This document shows positions 1 to 6,512 of a DNA stretch of 8,205 nucleotides, piece after piece. The position numbers were made by a program, and so were the translations under genes. This DNA comes from Holophagales bacterium (GTDB taxonomy: Bacteria; Acidobacteriota; Holophagae; Holophagales; Holophagaceae), in assembly GCA_031281385.1 (NCBI GenBank), contig JAITFL010000070.1:1-8205 (forward strand). The letters are read 5' to 3'. The stretch's first letter is position 1, and the number at the start of each line of letters is the position of its first letter. The notes below the pieces were generated by a model, which saw nothing but the letters and a program-made list of their open reading frames with translations, was not told the DNA's origin and made no database searches.

Positions 1-243
1 GGCTCTCGGTATCCTGCGCTTGCGCTCCGGATACGCGAGACTTCCTCCGTTGGCCTCTGCGGCACATTGGTCGCCAGTGCTGCCACGTGCGTTTTCAGCT
101 TGTTCAGCGTCGTTCTCGCACTGCACCGCTCGCTCCCCAGACCCCGGGTACTCGCTTCGCCTACTGCCCTAGGTAGGGGCAGATACATGGGCATGGCTTC
201 GATTGGCGGGCGGATACTTGGGAGATGGCCTGATGAGTGCTAA
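1..243. other. Unassigned GC-rich, hairpin-rich region cut by the window edge
   Basis: No gene can be assigned. Plus frame 1 is open from base 1 to a TAA at 241-243 (80 codons, no start in view). The minus strand is open from about 264 to the edge, with ATGs at 194 and 188 but no convincing ribosome binding site. Neither translation resembles a family I know. Three hairpins are visible. Bases 4-14 pair with 29-40 (11 bp, G35 bulged). Bases 61-70 pair with 74-84 (10 bp, one bulged C, one wobble or mismatch depending on strand, 3-nt loop). Bases 164-169 pair with 177-182 (6 bp). The density of stems and absence of a clear reading strand could mean a structured RNA, an extragenic repeat or a mobile-element end; it could also be the end of an unrecognised gene. 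Confidence 0.35.
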
Positions 244-266
244 GATGTTTCTGTAAGAGGCTCTAT

Positions 267-278
267 TGTCAATTGACA
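267..278. promoter_or_regulatory. 12-bp perfect palindrome, possible operator or paired -35 elements
   Basis: TGTCAATTGACA is perfectly self-complementary and sits in the AT-rich spacer upstream of the first small gene. It contains the consensus -35 hexamer TTGACA in both orientations (273-278 on plus, 272-267 on minus). No good -10 lies 16-18 bp downstream on either strand, so a promoter reading is not supported on its own. A binding site for a dimeric regulator is equally possible. Confidence 0.3.
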
Positions 279-321
279 TTTACAACAGTGCTTGCGGACA
301 TCCCCAAAAAATTTTGCGCTG

Positions 322-327
322 GATAAT
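322..327 (+). promoter_or_regulatory. Candidate -10 element for the small two-gene operon
   Basis: GATAAT matches the sigma-70 -10 consensus at five of six bases and lies about 64 bp before the start codon at 391. It follows an A/T tract (306-315). No recognisable -35 hexamer is present at 16-18 bp upstream. Only the -10 is seen; the assignment is tentative. Confidence 0.2.
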
Positions 328-390
328 GACCGCTGAAAACAAACAAATACCGACCATCCTTGGCCACGGCCGGGTGGGCAGGGAGCAGCC

Positions 391-582
391 ATGAGCCAAA
401 CTGCCCTGTCAGCCGTTGCAGTGGTCTGCATATTGGTTATTCTGTGGATTCTATTTAAAATAGTGAAAGCGACCTTTCGCCTGTTGCTCTACTTGCTTCT
501 CTTTGGCTTGGTCGCATACTTGATCTGGCGTTATTTCCCACAGGCTTACACTTTCATCTTGGAGGCGGCATGTCCGGCATAA
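391..582 (+). CDS. Small two-helix membrane protein (63 aa), unknown function
   Basis: I do not recognise a family. The protein is almost entirely hydrophobic: helix 1 covers about residues 5-22 and helix 2 about 31-46. They are separated by a short basic turn (K23, K26, R30), so it should insert as a helical hairpin, with the basic turn favouring the cytoplasm. A Trp/Arg/Tyr-rich interface follows helix 2 (W46, R47, Y48), and the C-terminus ends in Cys-Pro-Ala. The ATG at 391 has a purine-rich ribosome binding site (AGGGAG) 7 nt upstream. The end overlaps the start of the next gene by 13 nt, which suggests translational coupling and a shared role. It is short enough that a chance frame must be considered, but the ribosome binding site, clean hydrophobic pattern and coupling argue for a real gene. 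Confidence 0.7.
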   Translation: MSQTALSAVAVVCILVILWILFKIVKATFRLLLYLLLFGLVAYLIWRYFPQAYTFILEAACPA

Positions 583-782
583 ATTGCCCAAACTGCGGAG
601 CAGACCTTACAGCGTCAGGGAGCGTGCGCATCGCCGAGTACCGCTTTGGAAGGCTGGTGGCGGCGAAGCAGGAAATCACAGAGGGACCCGGCTATTACCA
701 CAGCTGCGAAACGCCCGACACCTGCACACTGATCTGCAACGCCTGCAAACGCTTGATAAGAACCCTGCCACTGACTAAATAA
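570..782 (+). CDS. Small six-cysteine zinc-ribbon-like protein (70 aa)
   Basis: No named family is recognised. The N-terminus has a C-P-N-C knuckle (C6, C9) and the C-terminus a C-N-A-C knuckle (C56, C59), the usual layout of a four-Cys zinc ribbon with a beta-rich insert. Two more cysteines (C46, C52) lie just before the second knuckle and could form a disulfide or a second metal contact. There is no signal peptide or membrane helix, so it is presumably cytosolic, possibly docking on the membrane protein encoded just upstream. A strong GGAGG lies 4 nt before the ATG, inside the end of the preceding gene. The stop at 780-782 is followed at once by the inverted repeat at 783-824. Zinc binding is inferred from cysteine spacing only; nucleic-acid or protein binding are both possible. 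Confidence 0.72.
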   Translation: MSGINCPNCGADLTASGSVRIAEYRFGRLVAAKQEITEGPGYYHSCETPDTCTLICNACKRLIRTLPLTK

Positions 783-824
783 TTAATACTGTCATGCAAT
801 CAAAAGACTGTATGACGATATTAA
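783..824. terminator. Imperfect inverted repeat between convergent genes, possible bidirectional terminator
   Basis: The two arms, 783-798 and 809-824, pair as follows: 783-788 with 819-824 (6 bp, perfect), a 2x2 internal mismatch, then 791-798 with 809-816 (8 bp, one G-U wobble on the plus-strand RNA and an A-C mismatch on the minus). The loop is 10 nt. The repeat exactly fills the space between the TAA ending the zinc-ribbon gene (780-782) and the TAG ending pilQ (825-827), the place expected for a shared terminator. It is AT-rich and lacks a clear U-tract on either strand, so intrinsic termination would be weak. An RNA-stabilising 3' hairpin is an alternative. Confidence 0.42.
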
Positions 825-2954
825 CTACGAGCTCATGATCTTGGGGCTTATCATCACCAGCATTTCTGTGGTGGCGTCGTTGTTCGTCTTTTTCCTGAAC
901 AACCATCCGATGCCTGGCAGTTTGGAAAGGAATGGCACGCCCGTGGTGCCGCCCCCGACAGTGTTAGTGAACACTCCGCCAAGGATCGCCGTCCCGCCAT
1001 CTTGGACCAAGACCTTGGTCCGTATCTGTTTTCGCAAAATGGTGGGCACACCGTTGACCTGGTTGTCGAAATCCGGCTGGCCCTTTTCGATTAGCACGTC
1101 CAAGATGATGGTGCCATCGTTGGTTATCTGCGGCGTGACTTCCATCTTGAGTTCGGCTTCAGTGAACTGGACTGATATGGCGCCGCCCACTAGGCCGCTT
1201 TGGTTGGCCTGGTAAGGTATCCTAGAGCCATCGGTTATCATCGCGCTGGCGTTGTTCTGCCCCAGCAGCTTTGGCTCTGAGACCACCTTTACTTGGTTCT
1301 TCCTCTCTAATGCCTGGATGATCATGTTGAGGCTCATACGGTTGGTCAAGAATGACAGCCACACTTCCCCCGCGGCCGTCCCTCCGAGATCCGTCACGCC
1401 AGCCCTGCCTGGCGAAAATGCGGCCATCTTTGTATTGTCGGGACGGTTGACCCCAGTCCCAGGATTGATGCTGTTCCAAGATGGGCCTGTGGAAGTACCC
1501 CATGGGACGCCTTGCCCGCTGCTGCTTGAGTCGGCGCCAGCGATCTGGACGTTGCCGGTGTTGGACTGGGGCCATGAAACGCCTAGCTCTTTTTGCCAAT
1601 TTCGATTGGCCTCCACTATCCTAGCCTCGATGACCACTTGGGGCACCTTGATGTCCAGCCGGTCTATCATTTTCTCCATTGTCTGCACATAGTTCGGCAA
1701 ATCCGACAAAAAGAGCGTGCTGGTGCGCTGGTCAACAATGATCCTGCCTCTCTCGGATTTGACGTTGGCCAGTATCTTTTGCACTTCATCCACTTTTGCG
1801 TAAGACAGCCCTCGCGTCACGTGGACCAAGTCACCGGCCAGCAGCTTGGCGTCTTCCATCGCTTTGCGATCTTCCGCCTCTTTTTTCATCTTTTCGACTC
1901 TGGCGATGCGAAGCACACTGTTGGTGACCTCCATCCCAAAGCCAGCGTTTCTGACGACCTGCTCGAGTATTTCGTCCCATGGCATCTCTTGGAAGTTATA
2001 AGTCCAGCCCGTGGACGAATTGACTTCGGGGTCAATGATGAGGTTCAGGCCGCTGTTTTGGGCCACGGCAGAGATTATTGTGCTCAAGGCCACGTTGTGG
2101 AAGTTTATTGATATTGGTTCGCCCGTGTATTGCCTTGTCTGGTTGCTCATCAACTTGGCGGTCTGGAAAGTCGGAACTATAGGGGCCACGCTGGAGTCAG
2201 GGCTGTACACGTTGGCGGCTACTACAGGCACAACGGGGATGGAACCCAAGCTGGGAAGGCCGATGTATGGGGCCCCTATCTGGGGCAGGCTTTCGGCGTC
2301 TTTGTGCTGCGTTGAGGCGGGTTCTTCCTCTGCGTCTAGGTCGCCTTGGACTATTGGTTCCACAAAATCGTCAGCGCTAGCGCTGATGGCCGGCCCCTCC
2401 AAATCATTGGTGCGGCTCGCCCTTTCAAATTTGTAGTCATCGTTAGATGAGCTGTTTTCAAGCAAGCTGGCCTGCACTTTCCCAGAACCTTTGGCGAGGG
2501 CGATAGCAACGCCGTCTGCACTATAGGACACTTCGGCCTTGACGCCAGGGGCCAGTTCTAGGACTAGCCTAGTGACCGGCCTAGGCTCCGATACATACTG
2601 CGCCAGCCTTGACGCTAGGATAAATGGATGCGTGATCTTTGAAGCGGCGCGGGTCTGGCCCTGCCCAACAATTACACCAGGCAAATCTATGACCAAGCGG
2701 TCTGGCACCGTGCGGTCGGCCCTGCGGGTAGGCGGAATCACCTCTATGGCCGGTCTGCCGCTGAAGCCTGGAATGCTAAGCTGCAGCTGCGCTACAGATT
2801 CGTCTCCGTACACCAAAGAAGCCCAGGTAACCGATGGGCGGCTATTCGTGGGAGACTCCGATGTTGGCACATAGCCTTGTAGATGTCCAAGGTGGCCGCC
2901 AAAAAGGGCTAGGCTCCCTGAAACCAATACCGAGCTAAAGCGAGTGTTCATCAT
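825..2954 (-). CDS. pilQ: Type IV pilus secretin PilQ
   Basis: Outer-membrane secretin that forms the gated channel for the type IV pilus fibre (709 aa). It starts with a hydrophobic signal-peptide-like segment (residues 8-20). An AMIN-like, peptidoglycan-binding domain follows at about 45-155, then a Ser/Asp/Glu- and Pro/Val-rich linker (about 165-275). The STN/N0 domain is at about 278-350, an N1 domain at about 374-430, and the secretin barrel domain from about 435 to the end. The C-terminal block carries the family hallmark V-P-F-L-S-K-L-P-G-I-G-W-L-F-R near 673-687 and ends in a short strand (M-I-S-P-K-I). Only one AMIN domain is visible, whereas many proteobacterial PilQ have two. The start codon overlaps the pilP stop (ATGA). 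Two ATGs are adjacent (2954 and 2951); a GAGGA ribosome binding site lies just upstream. It is the last gene of the minus-strand operon. Confidence 0.96.
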   Translation of the reverse strand: MMNTRFSSVLVSGSLALFGGHLGHLQGYVPTSESPTNSRPSVTWASLVYGDESVAQLQLSIPGFSGRPAIEVIPPTRRADRTVPDRLVIDLPGVIVGQGQTRAASKITHPFILASRLAQYVSEPRPVTRLVLELAPGVKAEVSYSADGVAIALAKGSGKVQASLLENSSSNDDYKFERASRTNDLEGPAISASADDFVEPIVQGDLDAEEEPASTQHKDAESLPQIGAPYIGLPSLGSIPVVPVVAANVYSPDSSVAPIVPTFQTAKLMSNQTRQYTGEPISINFHNVALSTIISAVAQNSGLNLIIDPEVNSSTGWTYNFQEMPWDEILEQVVRNAGFGMEVTNSVLRIARVEKMKKEAEDRKAMEDAKLLAGDLVHVTRGLSYAKVDEVQKILANVKSERGRIIVDQRTSTLFLSDLPNYVQTMEKMIDRLDIKVPQVVIEARIVEANRNWQKELGVSWPQSNTGNVQIAGADSSSSGQGVPWGTSTGPSWNSINPGTGVNRPDNTKMAAFSPGRAGVTDLGGTAAGEVWLSFLTNRMSLNMIIQALERKNQVKVVSEPKLLGQNNASAMITDGSRIPYQANQSGLVGGAISVQFTEAELKMEVTPQITNDGTIILDVLIEKGQPDFDNQVNGVPTILRKQIRTKVLVQDGGTAILGGVFTNTVGGGTTGVPFLSKLPGIGWLFRKKTNNDATTEMLVMISPKIMSS

Positions 2955-3400
2955 TTTCCATCCTCGCGTTTAAAATTTTTTGTGACTGTTCTTTTTACTG
3001 GCGACCTAAGCCCAAGGGCCGGATCCCACGTGCTGAATACTGCCCCTGCATCGGTGATCGCCGTGATCTCGCCATCCTTGAACCGGAATCCAACCGGCAG
3101 CTGCCTCACGACTTGATGCGAATCCAAGACGATCAAGTAAACCTTTTTTTTTGCATCTATGAGACTGCCTTGCAAGGTGATCCCATCAATCGTCAATTCA
3201 TCATCCTCTTCCACCACTCGACCTTTGCCTTCCTGCGCTGCACCAAAAGGGTCGCGGTCGTGTTTTGGCCTATATTCCACGATTTGGGATTCGATCAGAA
3301 AAGTCCTGATGTCGTTTGAGTTCGCGGCGTGTCCTCTTTCTTGCCCGCACAAATGTGGCGTTGCCGCCAAAAGCATCACTGCTGTGGCTTTGCATCTCAT
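2951..3400 (-). CDS. pilP: Type IV pilus assembly periplasmic protein PilP
   Basis: PilP links the inner-membrane PilN/PilO pair to the PilQ secretin in the periplasm. The 149-aa protein has a short N-terminal hydrophobic segment. A Cys at 18 lies near its end, but the residues before it (Pro-His-Leu) do not make a good lipobox, so lipidation is doubtful. The family signature Y-x5-R-D-P-F is at 43-52. The strand I-T-L-Q-G-S-L (74-80) and the following beta-rich region match the small PilP homology-region domain that binds the secretin N0 domain. Length is somewhat short but normal for the family. Start and stop both overlap neighbours by ATGA (pilO and pilQ); a GGGAGGG ribosome binding site precedes the ATG. 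A run of nine A on the coding strand encodes K84-K86. Confidence 0.92.
   Translation of the reverse strand: MRCKATAVMLLAATPHLCGQERGHAANSNDIRTFLIESQIVEYRPKHDRDPFGAAQEGKGRVVEEDDELTIDGITLQGSLIDAKKKVYLIVLDSHQVVRQLPVGFRFKDGEITAITDAGAVFSTWDPALGLRSPVKRTVTKNFKREDGK
3144..3152 (-). repeat. Nine-base homopolymer (A9 on coding strand) inside pilP
   Basis: Nine consecutive T on the plus strand, read as A9 in the pilP mRNA, span the last base of an Ala codon and three Lys codons (residues 83-86). It is the longest homopolymer I saw in the window. Runs of this length are known to allow polymerase slippage; here that would shift pilP out of frame mid-domain. Confidence 0.9.
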
Positions 3401-3987
3401 GGCATGCCCTCCCCATGCTTGGCCTGCCCGGCCGCATGGTCGGCCTTGGAGTCATAGACAAAAACAGACAACTTGAAATCAATCGTCACCGGTTGCGATT
3501 CGCTGCGATTCGCGTTTCTGGAAACCGAGATGTCGGAAATGTTGATAATTTTTTCAAAGCCGGACACGTAAGACAGAAAACGGCCAAAGTCGTGGTACCC
3601 GCAGATGTACCTGTATGCGGTTTCAAACTCGGTGTAGTACTGGGCTCTCAATGGCTTCTCGTTAGACCTGGATTCCTGCATCCTGCCGAGGTTGGCGTAT
3701 CGGGCCAACATTTGGACCATCTGGTTCACCTTCGAGCGCTCGCCTTCCAAAGGCATCATCTTGATGAGTTCGGTTATCCTGACTTCCTGATCCTCTATCT
3801 CTCTCTTCAATTTCTCGTGATTCTCCTTGAGCTCCCTGCCCTTGGTGACTTCGGCATCGAGCGCGGAATTTGATTCTTTGAGCGTGGCCAAGTCCCCGCG
3901 CTTTGGGGCCAAAAAGAACCACGCGGCACCGGAGACCAAGCCTCCCGCTAGGAGGCCGGCAGCGAATTGTATTACTTTAGAACTCAT
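3397..3987 (-). CDS. pilO: Type IV pilus inner-membrane protein PilO
   Basis: Bitopic inner-membrane protein that dimerises with PilN and, through PilP, aligns the secretin with the pilus motor. The 196-aa protein has one transmembrane helix at about 8-26, a charged coiled coil at about 32-75, and a periplasmic ferredoxin-like domain from about 85 to 180. Within it, the segment Y-H-D-F-G-R-F-L (131-138) followed by I-I-N-I (147-150) matches the well-conserved PilO motif (usually Y-H-x-L-G-x-F, then a hydrophobic strand). The ATG at 3987 has an AGGTGG ribosome binding site 5 nt upstream and starts 8 nt after the pilN stop. The stop overlaps the pilP start. The final 20 residues are hydrophilic and His/Gly/Lys-rich, without an obvious fold. 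Confidence 0.93.
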   Translation of the reverse strand: MSSKVIQFAAGLLAGGLVSGAAWFFLAPKRGDLATLKESNSALDAEVTKGRELKENHEKLKREIEDQEVRITELIKMMPLEGERSKVNQMVQMLARYANLGRMQESRSNEKPLRAQYYTEFETAYRYICGYHDFGRFLSYVSGFEKIINISDISVSRNANRSESQPVTIDFKLSVFVYDSKADHAAGQAKHGEGMP

Positions 3988-3995
3988 GTGCCCAC

Positions 3996-4592
3996 CTATG
4001 GATTAACTAAATCAAGAGATATGCCAAATTCCACAAAATTGCCCCTTCGCATCTGGCTGCCAAGATGGACGTGGCTGAACCACTGCGACCTCGAATCCAA
4101 GGCATCCCTAAACTGGTAGATAGCGTCATCGTTAGAAGACTCGCCCCTTATCTCAATCTTTGGCCCCTTTTGAGTGAGCCTAATGAGGGACACTTTCTCT
4201 GGCACGCTGTGCTCGAGCTCGGTCCAAAAATAAACCGGCATTTGCTGCTGCTTTTTCAATCTGGCCAAAACTTCTTCTTTTTTGTTCATGGCCTCGCTTT
4301 GCAGCCTAACCTGCTGTTCCATAGCAACGAAAGGCTCTAGTTGCTTCTTTTCTTCGGTCATTGACGCATTGATCTCGCGCTGTTTTTTGAGGCTTTTGAC
4401 GAGCCAGAAATAATATGCCACCCCGGCCCCGGCAAAGAGCATGAATACAAGGATACCGACGATTGGCAAGCACGCCCCTTTCGCCGCGCCCAGCGAGAAA
4501 CCGCGTGGGGACTTAACCTTCAAAGGCTCTTCTTGTGCGTCATCCTGCGCGGCTGGGTTATGAGGCTCATTTAGTAAATTGATCTTTATCAT
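3996..4592 (-). CDS. pilN: Type IV pilus inner-membrane protein PilN
   Basis: Inner-membrane protein that recruits PilM through its cytoplasmic N-terminus and pairs with PilO in the periplasm. The 198-aa protein opens with I-K-I-N-L-L-N, the conserved PilM-binding peptide (usually I-N-L-L-P). A charged cytoplasmic linker (about 9-35) follows, longer than in many PilN proteins. Then come one membrane helix (about 41-66), a coiled coil (about 67-116) and a periplasmic ferredoxin-like domain with the family pattern V-P-E-K-V-S-L-I near 130-137. The start overlaps the pilM stop as ATGA, with a GGAAGG ribosome binding site in the end of pilM, indicating translational coupling. In the peptide the usual Pro after I-N-L-L is replaced by Asn; the rest of the match leaves little doubt. 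Confidence 0.93.
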   Translation of the reverse strand: MIKINLLNEPHNPAAQDDAQEEPLKVKSPRGFSLGAAKGACLPIVGILVFMLFAGAGVAYYFWLVKSLKKQREINASMTEEKKQLEPFVAMEQQVRLQSEAMNKKEEVLARLKKQQQMPVYFWTELEHSVPEKVSLIRLTQKGPKIEIRGESSNDDAIYQFRDALDSRSQWFSHVHLGSQMRRGNFVEFGISLDLVNP

Positions 4593-5662
4593 CTGTCACC
4601 TTCCTCTCGCATAGCGAGTCCTATGACTATCGCCGCAGCGCATCCCAGTTCTTCGGCGCCAGGCACTCCATTCCCGTCTTGTATCAAACTGAATGGATCA
4701 AGCAGCTCGACTGGAACGTTGAAGCGTTCCTTTAGCACTCCCGCCAAGCTTGTCATTTTGGCTCCGCCGCCCGACAAAAGTATTCTGTCAATTTTGTCAA
4801 CCTTGAAATTGTTGCGGAAAAATTCAGTGTTGCGCGAAAGCTCGTCGGCAAACGAATCCGAAACGGCAGCGATAGAAGGCTCTGCTTCCTGCGGCTCCCT
4901 GCCCTCCGCCGGGCTGCCTTTTTTCAGCTCTTCAGCACCTTCACTGCTGATCCCCAAATCCTCTGCAATTTTGATGGTGAACTTGTCGCCCCCAAAGGGT
5001 ATGTCCCTCCAAAACACCGATTTCTTGCCCGTCAGCATGCAAAGGTTTGTAAAGCTGGCCCCTATGTTCGCAAGCACCGAAACCTCTTCATAGCCCGTGG
5101 CCTGCATGTTGGCCTCAAATACGTTTTGCAGAGCGAACACGTCCAGGTCAACCATCCGCGCCTTCAGCCCCGCTTGGACAACGCAACTGATGTACGACTC
5201 CATTTTGTCCTTGCGGCAGGCCACCAAGAGGACTTCCATGTTCCCTTCCGCCTTCCTCTCCTCTACGATGGCGTAGTCCAGCGCGTAGCTATCCAAGCTC
5301 TGCCCCGAAGGGAAGAAGCTCTCGGCCTCCCAGCGTATGGATTCGACTAACTCCGCCTGGCTCATTATCTGCAAAGTCACTTTTTTGACTATCACCTGCT
5401 GGCCCGACACAGAAATGGCCACTTCCTTGGCCTTTATCTTTTGGTCGCTGACCGCCTGCCTGATAGTAGCTATCACCGCATTGCTGTCCATGATGTCGCC
5501 TTCCACTATGGAGTCGCGCGGCATCTCGGCCATCCCTATCTTTTGCAGGTGGAACGACGCGCCTTCTTTGTTGCCGACCCGCTGCAGCTCGCAGACCTTG
5601 ACCGAGCTGGAGCCAATGTCCAGTCCAACCAGTCGCTTGCTTTTTTTAGGGATGAACCCCAT
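4589..5662 (-). CDS. pilM: Type IV pilus actin-like ATPase-fold protein PilM
   Basis: Cytoplasmic actin/FtsA-like protein that binds nucleotide and the N-terminal peptide of PilN, joining the pilus motor to the envelope complex. At 357 aa it is the normal family length. The phosphate-1 motif is G-L-D-I-G-S-S-S-V-K (13-22), phosphate-2 is the L-A-N-I-G-A-S region (197-203), and the adenosine motif is L-L-S-G-G-G-A-K (295-302). The W-E-A-E-S-F-F-P segment (111-118) is the typical PilM surface element. A stretch at about 245-263 is rich in Glu/Pro/Ala/Ser and probably a disordered loop. The ATG at 5662 has an AGAGG ribosome binding site 6 nt upstream. It follows a 78-nt gap after the phosphatase gene, the largest gap inside the minus-strand array, so a promoter or processing site could lie there. 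Confidence 0.96.
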   Translation of the reverse strand: MGFIPKKSKRLVGLDIGSSSVKVCELQRVGNKEGASFHLQKIGMAEMPRDSIVEGDIMDSNAVIATIRQAVSDQKIKAKEVAISVSGQQVIVKKVTLQIMSQAELVESIRWEAESFFPSGQSLDSYALDYAIVEERKAEGNMEVLLVACRKDKMESYISCVVQAGLKARMVDLDVFALQNVFEANMQATGYEEVSVLANIGASFTNLCMLTGKKSVFWRDIPFGGDKFTIKIAEDLGISSEGAEELKKGSPAEGREPQEAEPSIAAVSDSFADELSRNTEFFRNNFKVDKIDRILLSGGGAKMTSLAGVLKERFNVPVELLDPFSLIQDGNGVPGAEELGCAAAIVIGLAMREEGDR

Positions 5663-5687
5663 CTAGGGCCTCTAATTTTGAAAGGTT

Positions 5688-5715
5688 GCACCACCCTTGG
5701 CGCATGGTGCGCCAA
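5688..5715. repeat. Hairpin with a competing stem in the phosphatase-pilM spacer
   Basis: TTGGCGCA (5697-5704) and TGCGCCAA (5708-5715) form a perfect 8-bp stem with a 3-nt loop. A second stem, GCACCA (5688-5693) with TGGTGC (5705-5710), uses part of the same bases, so the two cannot form together. No U-tract follows on either strand, so it is not a standard intrinsic terminator. It lies 26 nt before the pilM start on the transcribed strand and could be a processing site, an operator or an attenuator-like switch. Confidence 0.5.
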
Positions 5716-5740
5716 AATAAGTAGGCAGCAGGCTAAAATG

Positions 5741-6499
5741 TCAGGAATGGCAATGTCTTACGATAACCACTGAAACATTGTCTTCCCCGCCGTTGTCAAT
5801 GGCTTTGGAAACAAGGCCATTGACTGCTCCTTGCAAATTAGATGCCTGATTATAAATTGAGAATATCTGGTCGTCCGAGACCATGCCGGTTAGTCCATCC
5901 GAGCATAGCAGTAGCGCTTCGCCATCGGCCATTTCAAATTCCTGGATACTAACTTCTAGGTCAATGCCGTTCCCGAGGGCCTGAGTGATCACGTTCCTGA
6001 ATGGGTGCCTCTTCGCCTCTGCGGCAGTCATAAACCCGCTTTCGACCTGGTCGGCCACCCAAGAATGATCCTTGGTCAACTGCTTTATCCCCCCACGGCC
6101 AAGCATATAGGCCCTGGAGTCTCCAACGTGGGCCATGGTGACCGTTTTGCCTTCTATGAGACACGCCACCACTGTAGAACCCATCGTCTCCCTCTCGGGA
6201 TGCAGAGCTATGTCGTCAGTTATCGCCTTGTCCGACATCAGGACAGCGTTTTTCAGCCGCTGGCCGTTTGCGCTAAGGCCCGCTTCGGGTTTGCCAAGCG
6301 CGTCGCCTTGCCCCGCCGTGTCGCTGATGTACCGCTCTATCCGGTCAACGACTATCTTGCTGGCCACCTCGCCGGCGGCGTGGCCGCCCAAGCCATCTGC
6401 CACAATAAAGAGTCCAAGGTCTTCCTTGACGAGAAAATTGTCCTCATTGTGCTTTCTGACCGACCCCACATCAGACTTTCCAAACGACTCTAGCACCAT
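5741..6499 (-). CDS. PP2C-family (PPM) Ser/Thr protein phosphatase
   Basis: Metal-dependent cytosolic protein phosphatase of the bacterial Stp/PrpC type, acting on phospho-Ser/Thr proteins. The chosen ATG gives 252 aa, essentially the bare catalytic domain. Visible motifs: S-D-V-G-x-V-R-x-H-N-E-D (9-20), A-D-G-L-G-G-H (34-40), G-S-T-V-V (107-111), H-V-G-D-S-R-A-Y (124-131), L-C-S-D-G-L-T (198-204) and G-G-E-D-N-V-S-V-V (237-245). The expected metal ligands D20, D35, D201 and D240 are all present, so it should be active. No membrane helix or extra domain is seen. An in-frame TTG at 6547 would add 16 residues and overlap the J-domain gene by 35 nt; the ATG at 6499 leaves a 13-nt gap and begins just before the conserved domain, so I prefer it. 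No Ser/Thr kinase gene lies in the window. Confidence 0.93.
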   Translation of the reverse strand: MVLESFGKSDVGSVRKHNEDNFLVKEDLGLFIVADGLGGHAAGEVASKIVVDRIERYISDTAGQGDALGKPEAGLSANGQRLKNAVLMSDKAITDDIALHPERETMGSTVVACLIEGKTVTMAHVGDSRAYMLGRGGIKQLTKDHSWVADQVESGFMTAAEAKRHPFRNVITQALGNGIDLEVSIQEFEMADGEALLLCSDGLTGMVSDDQIFSIYNQASNLQGAVNGLVSKAIDNGGEDNVSVVIVRHCHS

Positions 6500-6512
6500 C
6501 TCGACACCCGAA

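Noticed and set aside
240..431. Minus-strand 63-codon frame across the left spacer
   Set aside because: It crosses the start and ribosome binding site of the small membrane protein gene, and its product has no plausible features.
1593..2111. Long plus-strand open frame (172 codons) opposite pilQ
   Set aside because: It lies wholly antisense to a clear secretin gene, its translation has no recognisable domain, and it has no separate promoter or context.
3316..3873. Plus-strand open frame (185 codons) opposite pilO/pilP
   Set aside because: Antisense shadow of two confidently identified pilus genes with matching operon overlaps.
5697..5713. Possible sigma-54 (-24/-12) promoter upstream of pilM on the minus strand
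   Set aside because: The GG...GC spacing fits and T-T-G-G-C is present, but the -12 half is poor (GCGCC rather than TTGCA), and the match is better explained by the palindrome.
5697..5715. Intrinsic terminator between the phosphatase gene and pilM
   Set aside because: The stem is good but no run of U follows it on the minus strand, so normal intrinsic termination is unlikely.
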